Assembly (NCBI GenBank): GCA_963750735.1
Contig: CAVVRY010000012.1
Location: 186,001-250,000 of the forward strand
Reading direction: 5' to 3'
Source: JANTGF01 sp963750735
GTDB lineage: Bacteria > Bacteroidota > Bacteroidia > Bacteroidales > VadinHA17
DNA length: 64,000 bases
Shown: positions 56,785 through 64,000 of the stretch, piece by piece
Layout of the letters: each line of letters opens with the position of its first letter
How positions within the stretch are numbered: position 1 is the stretch's first letter
Program-made: the position numbers and the translations under genes
The notes under the pieces: model-generated
Told to the model about the DNA's origin: nothing
Databases searched by the model: none
The model's input: only the letters and a program-made list of their open reading frames with translations

Positions 56785-56993
56785 TTTTCATATATTTTAT
56801 ATTTTCCTACTCATAAAACTTTTCAGTTATGTCCATTTTTTTAGTGGTTACTGGCCTCCACTTTAACTTTTATGAATTTATTGTGTATCTTCAAAAGTAT
56901 TCATGACGTGTCAATGATTGGATGTTCTCTTGTATTTACCATTCTAATTCTACTATGCCGATCACTTTAGATTGCCCATAACAGTCTCGGCTA

Positions 56994-58082
56994 TTAGGAG
57001 TTGCTAGATTTTATCACTATAGTTTCTAAATAATTGGAAATTATTTTAACCTCAGAATCATCAAAAATCGGATCAAAATAGGTTATATACCTGTTTAATT
57101 CATTCAGAGTGGTTACTTTAACAAATTTGAATTTCTCCTTAGGCTTTTGGTTAATTATAACAACTATTTTTCTTATTGGTATTGCTTTTTCCCCCCAGTG
57201 ATGACTATTCAACTTAGCTCTAAGTTGTCTGGAATAAGTAAGAGTTGCATATAATGCAAAACTTGTTCTATAGATTTGTTTTACTGGTGATCTCAAATCA
57301 GGACTCTCGATTGATTTTTTACTCCAGTTCTTTGTTTCTATGATAAAAAGACCAGAATTGGTTACTAATAGATGATCTATTTGAATGCTGGATATTCTGT
57401 TATTATCTTTTTTATAATATATAGGTCTTTCAAAATCAACTGAAAAATCATTGAACAAAATATATTTATCTGATAATTTTTTTAGTTCCTTCACAACCAA
57501 ATTCTCTCCGATTGCTCCTGCAATAAGGGGATTTAGTTCTAAAATAACCTCTTTAGTATACGCAAGTTGTTTGAGCTTTTTAGCACTTCTCTTAGTTACA
57601 ATGTTTTCCCTATTATTAATAAATTCATTTAATTCTATTGTATCGCTATTAATTTTCTTTTTAATTTTATTAGTAGACTTACTTATAATACTCTCATAGT
57701 TATTTTGTAAATATTTTACTCTCGTATCAAGTAACGTAACAATTAATAGTTTGAAATATTTTGCTAAAAATGAGTCTTTGTTATTTTTATTGTATTTGAC
57801 CAACCTATGCAGGTTCAGCCTGATTTTTGTATCAAGTTTTTTTATTCTGTCTTTTTTAATCTTTTCTGAGGCATAATGATTATACTTAATCTTTTCTTTT
57901 AATACATTGATGTCACTCTCAAATTCATTTTCAAAGTAATTGTTAATAGCAATTTTCTCAGACTCATAATTTTCTAAAAAAGTATTGATTTCATTTATTG
58001 AATTAAATCTGTCAATACCCTTTTGATTTAAACGATCTCGTATCTGTTTTAGAGATTCTATTTGCCCATAGATTTGTGTCAT
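56994..58082 (-). CDS. NERD domain protein (nuclease-related)
   Basis: 362 residues. An N-terminal coiled coil of about 180 residues is followed by a NERD domain at about 195-310: GAIGENLVVKELKKL, SIQIDHLLVTNSGLFIIETKNW, where the spaced D, E and K residues match the PD-(D/E)xK-like core. NERD proteins occur in plasmids, phages and islands and are thought to act on DNA; no target is known. No signal peptide; cytosolic. Position in the accessory region suggests a defence or mobile-element function. Confidence 0.85.
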   Translation of the reverse strand: MTQIYGQIESLKQIRDRLNQKGIDRFNSINEINTFLENYESEKIAINNYFENEFESDINVLKEKIKYNHYASEKIKKDRIKKLDTKIRLNLHRLVKYNKNNKDSFLAKYFKLLIVTLLDTRVKYLQNNYESIISKSTNKIKKKINSDTIELNEFINNRENIVTKRSAKKLKQLAYTKEVILELNPLIAGAIGENLVVKELKKLSDKYILFNDFSVDFERPIYYKKDNNRISSIQIDHLLVTNSGLFIIETKNWSKKSIESPDLRSPVKQIYRTSFALYATLTYSRQLRAKLNSHHWGEKAIPIRKIVVIINQKPKEKFKFVKVTTLNELNRYITYFDPIFDDSEVKIISNYLETIVIKSSNS

Positions 58083-58207
58083 TTAAAGATCAATAATTTA
58101 GAACGAGTCAATATTACTGCCAATGAGGAGCTAAACACAATTCCACCCTGCATACGAAGATATTTCAAAAGGAAGGATGAAGTATTTCATCAGTTGAATG
58201 ACTTCAT

Positions 58208-60001
58208 CTATTGAATAATAATCTTTCGTATATCAATTATATTCCCCCCAGAATCAATTACTTGAACGAAATACAATCCATTACCAGACCACGAAGACAA
58301 ATTCACTTCATATAATGGTTCTTCGATGTTGGTTTCAAAGACAGTGACCCCAACTTGGTTTATGATTTTTATGGAATATCCATTCATTCTTGTATAATCA
58401 CCTGTATTTATAAAAACATGATCCTTAGCTGGGTTCGGATAGATTATAAGAGTATTTATATTATCAGGGGCATCTACACCAGTTAGCACAGCATCTATGA
58501 TTAGGGTGTCTGTGACCATGATGGAATCGTATACTTCTGTTGTGAGAGTATCTTGAATGGTCACAAAAGTTGTGTCGTAAATAGGAATTGTATCATAAAT
58601 AGTTACAAAACACATACTTTCATTAAAAAGTTGCTGTACCTCAAAAGAACTTAATGCATGATTATATAGACGAACATCATCAATCTTGCCATAAAAATAT
58701 CTAACTGTATCACCAGAAGGGACTGGTGTATCAATACTACCATTTTCACGTCCGATATACAAAGGATAATCTGAATTTGGTAATGAAACACTCGTTGAAC
58801 TGGAATCTTTTAATATTCCATCAACATAAAGTTTTATCTGTTCACCGTCATAAGTGCCCATAACAGAATGCCAACCAGTCGTTAAATTTTCAGAAACAAA
58901 ATGACAATTACCTCCAAAGGGAGAGGAACCACTATTTATACCAAATATTAGTGATGGTGTTTCCTGTCCGGCATTTCCAAGTTGTAAATAATACCCACTA
59001 CCTCCATCATATCGAGGCTTCCCAACTATCGTTTGAACAAGAGGACTAGTATTTTTATTCTCAAACCAAGCACAAATACTAAACTTATTTGTAAAATCAA
59101 GAGTTGGATTATCTTGAATTGAGATATGTGTTTGGTCAAAACTAAAAGCACGATTTAATTTTCCAAACCTATCTTCGGTAAGTGTAGCACCATATATTGT
59201 TCCATCATTCCCGTTTCCACTTTCATCGACTGCATTTCCATTAAAAGGGAAATATGCCAATAGTCCTTGATTTAATGAAGACCACCCTCCTTCTGAATAA
59301 AGAGATTCAACTTCAATTTTATTTAATGCTCGATTGTAAAATCTTATATCATCTAATTTCCCATCCCAAAAATATCTGTTTAACCAATCATCCTTACCTA
59401 AAAATAAATTAGCATTAACACTGTTTGGACTATAAATCCCGGAAGAAATAGTATCTAATTCGCCATTGATATAGGTTGATAATTCATTTGTTGAGTTATC
59501 AAAACTAACAGCAATGTGATACCATGAATTTAACAGTATGCTATCTTTGGAATATGACTCTGGGTCTGCTCCGCCAGAAACTGTATAAGTAACTGCACCA
59601 TTTGGTACTCCTTGAATTCCAGTAATTAAAAGCATATAACCATTTCCTCCTGTAGATGAAGTTCTTCTTGATACAATAGAACTTAAGAAATCTGTAGAGT
59701 AAGTATCTAGTTCAACCCAACAACTTATTGTTAAATCAGTATCTGAAAACTTTAATTCTGGTGAATCAAGTATTTCTATAAAGTCATTCAAGCCATCAAA
59801 ACTATACGCTGAATTTGGATTATCAAATCTATCCGTTGTTAAGGATGCTCCATTAACAACACCATGATTTCCATTACCGCTCTCATCATTTGCATTACCA
59901 CTGAATGACCAATAACCAACCAAACCTTCAGTCGGTATTTGTCCATTAATATTTAAAATCATTCCTAATCCAAGTAACAAAATAGAAGTTAATCTTTTCA
60001 T
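58208..60001 (-). CDS. secreted LamG protein with T9SS sorting domain
   Basis: About 597 residues from 60001 (ATGs at 60034 and 60064 would add 11-21 residues). Signal peptide MKRLTSILLLGLGMILNING. Two LamG/concanavalin-like domains follow (about 25-250 and 260-490), each starting with a GLVGYWSFSGNANDESGNGN-type motif and ending in a DDIRFYNRAL/DDVRLYNHAL strand. A threonine/isoleucine-rich linker precedes the type A T9SS C-terminal domain (IIYPNPAKDHVFINT, GLYFVQVID). Cargo of the secretion system encoded at 32076-39898; the LamG domains suggest glycan or adhesive binding. Confidence 0.93.
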   Translation of the reverse strand: MKRLTSILLLGLGMILNINGQIPTEGLVGYWSFSGNANDESGNGNHGVVNGASLTTDRFDNPNSAYSFDGLNDFIEILDSPELKFSDTDLTISCWVELDTYSTDFLSSIVSRRTSSTGGNGYMLLITGIQGVPNGAVTYTVSGGADPESYSKDSILLNSWYHIAVSFDNSTNELSTYINGELDTISSGIYSPNSVNANLFLGKDDWLNRYFWDGKLDDIRFYNRALNKIEVESLYSEGGWSSLNQGLLAYFPFNGNAVDESGNGNDGTIYGATLTEDRFGKLNRAFSFDQTHISIQDNPTLDFTNKFSICAWFENKNTSPLVQTIVGKPRYDGGSGYYLQLGNAGQETPSLIFGINSGSSPFGGNCHFVSENLTTGWHSVMGTYDGEQIKLYVDGILKDSSSTSVSLPNSDYPLYIGRENGSIDTPVPSGDTVRYFYGKIDDVRLYNHALSSFEVQQLFNESMCFVTIYDTIPIYDTTFVTIQDTLTTEVYDSIMVTDTLIIDAVLTGVDAPDNINTLIIYPNPAKDHVFINTGDYTRMNGYSIKIINQVGVTVFETNIEEPLYEVNLSSWSGNGLYFVQVIDSGGNIIDIRKIIIQ

Positions 60002-60407
60002 TTTAAGCAGTTTTGAATTGTTTAACTTTTTCATCTTGTTCATTTTAAATACATACATCTCCAATACAAACTAAAGTTAGTTAATATTTACTAAAAGGTT
60101 ATGTTATGCAACATTGCATCGAAATATTCTAGGAATTACTGTATGATAAACCATCTAGGAAAAAATCCATCCATCTATTACCCCAAGGATTTGGATGGAT
60201 GGATAGCAATTTTTAGCTATTTATCCATGGGAGTGTCCCTCTTCCCTGACTTTGAACTTTGACATGTATCAATACATTTGGTTACCAGGTTAAGTAATCG
60301 ATAAGTTTAATTTCTTCGGACTAATCCAATACACTTCTAACAGTTTGTTTTTTATATTTTTCAATATTTCAGATCAAAAACACAACCCTGACAAATAAAT
60401 AATTATT
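60002..60407. other. AT-rich intergenic region with a TCCATCCATC inverted repeat
   Basis: About 340-400 bp without a credible gene. It contains a perfect 10-bp inverted repeat, TCCATCCATC at 60166-60175 and GATGGATGGA at 60194-60203, with an 18-nt loop. No T run follows, so a terminator is unlikely; a protein-binding site or a folded RNA is possible. Confidence 0.45.
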
Positions 60408-60878
60408 TTACAGATTGTTTTCTACATTATACATTTTAAATATACCAAATCTTTCAAAATCTGGAGGATCAAAGAATTTCATAAAAATGTCTCCATTCAT
60501 ATCTGCCACAAATTGAACTTTATAATGTTGTTTGGTTTCTATCCCATCAACAATAAGTGTTGAATAGTATTCTATTTTCAACCAGTGATCCCAAATATTA
60601 GGGAGCCATTCTCCTGCATATTGATAATCATATATTTCAATATTACTTTGTCCATAAACTTTGATAGAAAGAGTCTCTACTCCCCCTTCACAATTTGGTT
60701 CTACATAAAAAAAGTGATCACTTGTGTTTCTTTCATCTGTATTTCCAGTAGTAATTGTATCAGTCTTTGAATTCCATACACCAGCAAAAGTGTTTTTTTT
60801 ACAAGGAGTGGGTTCTTTTCCGCAATTCATAAAAGTAATTACAAAAAACATCATTCCTAATATTAGTATTTTTTTCAT
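60408..60878 (-). CDS. lipoprotein of unknown function
   Basis: About 156 residues from the ATG at 60878 (MKKILILGMMFFVITFMNCG); the frame's upstream ATG at 60914 adds 12 residues. The cysteine in TFMNCG fits a lipobox. The mature domain is beta-rich (GVWNSKTDTITTG, IEIYDYQYAGEW, HYKVQFVADMNGDIFMKFF), perhaps a small lipocalin-like or immunoglobulin-like fold; no family recognised. Likely exported to the outer membrane. Confidence 0.72.
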   Translation of the reverse strand: MKKILILGMMFFVITFMNCGKEPTPCKKNTFAGVWNSKTDTITTGNTDERNTSDHFFYVEPNCEGGVETLSIKVYGQSNIEIYDYQYAGEWLPNIWDHWLKIEYYSTLIVDGIETKQHYKVQFVADMNGDIFMKFFDPPDFERFGIFKMYNVENNL

Positions 60879-60927
60879 TTGGATTTGTTCCTTATAAGTT
60901 GAACTCATATTCAATATTAATATTAAA

Positions 60928-61074
60928 TTAATATTGAATTTTTAATGCATCTAATTTGTTTTCAGATACTTTACAATTAATTGTGTCCCCATCAAGTTTT
61001 ATTATTTTGTCTTGGGCTTTTAAATTAATTGTAAATGTCATTAATACAGCTATAATTAAAATAGCTCTTTTCAT
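60928..61074 (-). CDS. small secreted peptide, possible remnant
   Basis: 48 residues from an ATG at 61074 with a good signal peptide (RAILIIAVLMTFTINLKAQ). The mature 28 residues contain KIIKLDGDTINCKVSENKLD, close to the VVYLKNGSIIRGVIIEQ module at the N-terminus of the outer-membrane gene at 56056. It ends at a TAA right after that module, so it may be either a functional short secreted protein or a gene cut short after its first domain. No other support. Confidence 0.45.
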   Translation of the reverse strand: MKRAILIIAVLMTFTINLKAQDKIIKLDGDTINCKVSENKLDALKIQY

Positions 61075-61413
61075 AAGCCTCATTTGTTTTTTAAATTTAG
61101 CCCCAATGTTTTTTATTTATAGATTTGAAGTTTAAAGTTAACTATTCTATCCTTTTCCAGTGAAGATTTGATATGTTTTGTAACAAGTGTTAGTGCTATC
61201 AATAAATTCAATCTCGTCATATACTTACGTTGTAACCATTCGAGAAGTAAATACACTACAATTGATTTATTCAATTCTATAAATAATCATAACTGGACCC
61301 ATTATCAACAAATTCCAATAATGAAATCTCCAATCTTATTCTAGAATAGGATGCCACAAATTCAGTTTTCCCCCATCAATTTAATATTCTCAAATCTACC
61401 ATAAAATGATAGT
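61075..61413. other. AT-rich intergenic region upstream of the polymerase unit
   Basis: About 340 bp of AT-rich DNA with no credible gene on either strand and no clear repeat until the palindrome at 61414. I see nothing further in it. Confidence 0.5.
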
Positions 61414-61438
61414 TAATCTACTATATATTAGTAGATTA
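61414..61438. repeat. palindrome upstream of the polymerase promoter
   Basis: Perfect 10-bp arms TAATCTACTA and TAGTAGATTA around a 5-nt TATAT centre, ending 14 bp before the -33 element. It is not followed by a T run on either strand. Likely a dimer-binding operator for a regulator, or a replication-related site. Confidence 0.65.
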
Positions 61439-61452
61439 TAATGTATTAGGAA

Positions 61453-61484
61453 TTTGGTAGTCTCGATTATTTTTCGTATATTTG
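61453..61484 (+). promoter_or_regulatory. Bacteroidota-type promoter of the polymerase unit
   Basis: TTTG at 61453-61456, a 20-nt spacer and TATATTTG at 61477-61484, a full match to the consensus. Transcription should begin close to 61489, at the first base of the structured leader. Confidence 0.8.
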
Positions 61485-61488
61485 TATA

Positions 61489-61612
61489 AAGCTCAATGGA
61501 AAATTAGTTGAATGCTGACGGAACCGCGAGAGAGCTTTTATTAACGTTAATTCATATTTTAAAATATCCTGGAGCAGCCAGGTAATACTGGCATCCAGGG
61601 TTATTATTTTTT
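61489..61612 (+). ncRNA. structured leader RNA, possible discrete ncRNA
   Basis: If transcription starts near 61489, the RNA opens with AAGCUC, able to pair with GAGCUU at 61532-61537. A palindrome ATATTTTAAAATAT (61554-61567), a 5-bp hairpin CCTGG-AGCAG-CCAGG (61568-61582) and a second hairpin (TAATA-CTGG-CAT-CCAG with a bulge, 61583-61606) follow, then six T residues (61607-61612). The last hairpin plus T run looks like an intrinsic terminator 22 bp before the polymerase start codon. CCTGG at 61568 could instead pair with CCAGG at 61595, so alternative folds (attenuation) are possible. Expression is unproven. Confidence 0.5.
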
Positions 61613-61633
61613 AGTATAAGAGAAAGATTTATT

Positions 61634-63067
61634 ATGAAAGTATATATACCTAATAGTATAGATGTAGATAAGATTGTAAAAGCCCATCCACCCACAAATG
61701 TGAAAAATTTTCATCCAGAAAAATTAGTATGTATCCTGAGTGAAATTACTACCAAACCAAAAAATGACGAAGGTTTTGTTGAGATAGGAGCTAAACTATT
61801 TCAAAAAAAATCTCATAATTATAGGGAATATGTTGATTATTCGATAGATGCTGGAGTTCTTATAGTTGATGAGCAATTCTTCCATAACACTCTTATGCCA
61901 AATTCATCAAAGACAAAGGGTTATAAATTCTCTGATGATTACAATACAACTGTACATGGAGTTGAAATTGAATATTTTCCAGTAGTAAAAAAATATGCTA
62001 GAGAAAAAGCAGAATCCAGGAAGGTAAGCTCAAAATACAATCACCTAGCAAAATGGTTTAACGAGGATTTAACCATTGATAGAGAAAATGCTTTTAATTA
62101 TTTAAATTTTGAAAAACCCTTATACCAAGCCGATTATACCGTACAAATTCAGAATAGGAATGAGATTCATAACACCTGGTATGAAAGCTATCCTGAGAAA
62201 ATTGCTAACCTAAATAGAATAAAGGTTAAAGACCCAATTCATAGATACAATTCTACTTTTATGGGAATAGATAAGATCTATGATCACGATTTTAATATGA
62301 TGGTTGATGATACCAGTTGTAGGTTTCATTCAAACCTTACTAATTTATCAACTGATTATAGGAATTTTTTATCCTATGATGGAAAACCACTTGTATCAAT
62401 TGATATTGTAAATAGCCAACCCTATTTTAGTCTGAAGTTTTTTAATATTGAATTCTGGAGAAATTTTGATTTTTTATTTTATTCTTTATTTCCTAATTCT
62501 ACCTCCATCTCCTCCTCCCTATCTATTATTTTAGTAGAATCTCTGCAATCTATTGATAAACAGGAAGTAAGCCATTTTAGAAAATTAATCCTTTCAGGAG
62601 AGTTTTATGACTATTTAGCCAATGAAATTGAGTACAGAACTGGTATAAAATATTCATCCAGAAGAGAAATTAAAGCTTTAATATTTACAATTCTTTATTC
62701 TCAGAATCAATTCCTGGGCCAACCAGAAGCAGCACCAAAAAGAGTTTTTAAGGAGCTATTCCCAGGCATATATCAATTGTTGTCAGAGATTAAGAAAGCA
62801 AGGAGAAATTTGGTGCCTATTTTACTACAGAGACTTGAGTCGTATATAGTACTAGAAATTATTACAAAACGGATTTCAAAGGAATATCCTAAATTACCAA
62901 TATTTACTATACATGACAGTATTGCTACCACTGCAGGTAATGAAGATTATGTATTTCAGGTAATGGAGGAGGAGCTTAAAAGATTCGTAGGAGCAAAACC
63001 CAGCCTGAGAATAGAACCTTGGGCGATTAATCAATTAAAAAATTACAAAAAATGGATAAACAAATAA
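61634..63067 (+). CDS. family A/TV-Pol-like polymerase
   Basis: 477 residues. Motif A SIDIVNSQPYF carries D257 (with Q262 at the Pol I steric-gate position). A perfect O-helix pattern R343-x3-K347-x3-F351-x3-Y355 matches Pol I residues R754, K758, F762 and Y766. Motif C is TIHDSIA with H427-D428. There is no 3'-5' exonuclease, no nuclease domain and no helicase. About 240 residues precede motif A without recognised motifs. F351 in place of the methionine used by T7-like RNA polymerases favours a DNA polymerase. The compact form resembles TV-Pol, polymerases of bacterial mobile elements and Sputnik-like viruses. A serine-rich stretch at 288-300 has unusual C-rich codons. Located in the accessory region behind its own promoter and leader. 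Confidence 0.78.
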   Translation: MKVYIPNSIDVDKIVKAHPPTNVKNFHPEKLVCILSEITTKPKNDEGFVEIGAKLFQKKSHNYREYVDYSIDAGVLIVDEQFFHNTLMPNSSKTKGYKFSDDYNTTVHGVEIEYFPVVKKYAREKAESRKVSSKYNHLAKWFNEDLTIDRENAFNYLNFEKPLYQADYTVQIQNRNEIHNTWYESYPEKIANLNRIKVKDPIHRYNSTFMGIDKIYDHDFNMMVDDTSCRFHSNLTNLSTDYRNFLSYDGKPLVSIDIVNSQPYFSLKFFNIEFWRNFDFLFYSLFPNSTSISSSLSIILVESLQSIDKQEVSHFRKLILSGEFYDYLANEIEYRTGIKYSSRREIKALIFTILYSQNQFLGQPEAAPKRVFKELFPGIYQLLSEIKKARRNLVPILLQRLESYIVLEIITKRISKEYPKLPIFTIHDSIATTAGNEDYVFQVMEEELKRFVGAKPSLRIEPWAINQLKNYKKWINK

Positions 63068-63252
63068 AAACTAAAACTGAGATATATAAAATACTTGATG
63101 AAATCATAGGGCTAAATGAGTCAATTCTGTCTATTATTTACAATGGATATAATGATGGTACGATTCAGAATTTGAACAAATATAAATCTGTAATGAAGGA
63201 TTTTGCGGAGGATTCCTTGCAAGAAAAAACTGCCAGTATTTTGTTGAATTAG
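63052..63252 (+). CDS. small helical protein coupled to the polymerase
   Basis: 66 residues. The ATG lies inside the last codons of the polymerase gene (16-bp overlap), suggesting translational coupling. The product is helical and charged (KTKTEIYKILDEIIGLNESIL, NLNKYKSVMKDFAEDSLQEK), with no signal peptide or membrane helix. No family recognised. Position implies a partner or regulator of the polymerase. Confidence 0.5.
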   Translation: MDKQIKTKTEIYKILDEIIGLNESILSIIYNGYNDGTIQNLNKYKSVMKDFAEDSLQEKTASILLN

Positions 63253-63340
63253 GTAATTGCCGAACAACTTACCTTTATTGCCAAATCAGCCTTTAGTTCG
63301 AGCTAATAACTGACTTATTTACTTTCATTGTCTTAAAATA

Positions 63341-64000
63341 TCAAAGAACACTTCCATTTGCTTCGTTATATACATTATCATAGAATATTACAATGCTATA
63401 TTCACCATAATCTTCTTTAATCATAAACCAAACTGTCTTATTCAGGGCATCCAATGACACTTGAAAAATTTCTAAAATTAAATCATTAACTTTTTCATAT
63501 TCCTGGTCAGTTTTTTCTTCTTTCGCAAGAAGTAGGTCATATTCATGAGTTAAAGAATCATGTTTTAGGGATTTTTGGTAAAATGCAGCTTCATATCTTT
63601 TATTGTTGACCGTCATTTCATATGAAATGTCCTCATCTTCTGGAATAATGTATTTAGATACTATTGAGTCGGATTGGGTTGAATATCTATTATTATTCAC
63701 AAATTGTTGAATTAAACTATTGAACCTTATTTTAATATTTGTTTCATCTGTCGGATATTCATCCCAAATGCCAATTCGCCAAACCTTGTTATTATTTGTT
63801 GCTATAACGATGTTAACATTTCTCCCATTAAATTCACCATTCAAGACATCCTCACTTTGTTGATTAATGGTATATCCTCTAGATTTCAATTTCTCAATCA
63901 TTTCGGACTTAAATCCATCCACAGGAATGTCAAGAAATTGTGTTACATCTTTTTGGGAATATGATGCCATTGGAAAGAATAATAACATTATAAACCATAC
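63341..64000 (-). CDS. putative secreted protein, N-terminus outside window
   Basis: At least 215 residues. The frame stays open to the right edge: codons for V-W-F-I precede the ATG at 63988, extending the hydrophobic segment VWFIMLLFFPMASYSQ into a better signal peptide, so the real start is probably beyond 64000. The mature part is mixed alpha-beta (FLDIPVDGFKSEMIEKLKSRGY, GRNVNIVIATNNNKVWRIGIW, YGEYSIVIFYDNVYNEA). No recognised family; such short secreted proteins are common in Bacteroidota islands. Confidence 0.72.
   Translation of the reverse strand, partial: VWFIMLLFFPMASYSQKDVTQFLDIPVDGFKSEMIEKLKSRGYTINQQSEDVLNGEFNGRNVNIVIATNNNKVWRIGIWDEYPTDETNIKIRFNSLIQQFVNNNRYSTQSDSIVSKYIIPEDEDISYEMTVNNKRYEAAFYQKSLKHDSLTHEYDLLLAKEEKTDQEYEKVNDLILEIFQVSLDALNKTVWFMIKEDYGEYSIVIFYDNVYNEANGSVL

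Noticed and set aside
61634..63067. Reverse transcriptase as identity of the polymerase gene
   Set aside because: No YxDD motif or RT palm pattern; the motifs are those of family A polymerases.
51454..64000. CRISPR array or cas genes in the accessory region
   Set aside because: No regularly spaced repeats and no Cas-like protein seen.

Overview
The window comes from an AT-rich chromosome of the phylum Bacteroidota. The evidence is a type IX secretion (T9SS) and gliding locus (porV, porU, a porP/sprF-type gene, gldJ), a T9SS cargo protein with a C-terminal sorting domain, and promoters of the Bacteroidota type (TTTG, a spacer of about 19-20 nt, then TAnnTTTG) in place of the usual -35/-10. 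Genes also lack clear Shine-Dalgarno sites. I cannot fix the order or genus from sequence alone.

Layout. 1-9655: five tandem minus-strand paralogues with a TPR region followed by a PD40 beta-propeller, resembling the T9SS protein PorE; only two keep the C-terminal OmpA-like peptidoglycan-binding domain. 9887-31.6 kb: housekeeping and metabolic genes (dihydrolipoyl acyltransferase, glycosyltransferase, recR, Na+ symporter, two acyl-CoA ligases, alaS, M23 peptidase, merR-nif3-zinc ribbon operon, a LemA/TPM cluster, urocanate hydratase). 31.6-41.3 kb: ispF-porV-porU on the minus strand, divergent from porP-like, gldJ and murF. 41.3-51.3 kb: pyrophosphatase, phosphoesterase, glycosyltransferase, inositol monophosphatase, polyphosphate kinase, SixA-like phosphatase, PhoH/PIN protein, nitroreductase, folC.

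A tRNA-Val(UAC) at 51376-51453 marks the switch to an accessory region that runs to the right edge: a methyltransferase/endonuclease pair with an ArsR-type regulator, unknown and outer-membrane genes bracketed by short inverted motifs, a NERD-domain protein, a LamG protein exported by T9SS, small secreted proteins, and a polymerase-like gene at 61634-63067.

That last gene is the most interesting item. Its product carries the three motifs of family A polymerases (D257 in motif A; R343, K347, F351, Y355 in an O-helix; H427-D428 in motif C) on a compact body with no exonuclease domain, most like the TV-Pol group of mobile-element polymerases. It is preceded by a 10-bp-arm palindrome, a consensus promoter, and a leader of about 125 nt whose 5' end can pair internally and which ends in a hairpin plus six T residues just before the start codon. 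This resembles the ncRNA-plus-polymerase layout of retron-like systems, but with a non-RT polymerase.

Four core genes (a glycosyltransferase, an acyl-CoA ligase, hutU, ispF) are each split by one frameshift. In every case removing one base restores the family sequence, which points to assembly errors, or less likely to real decay.
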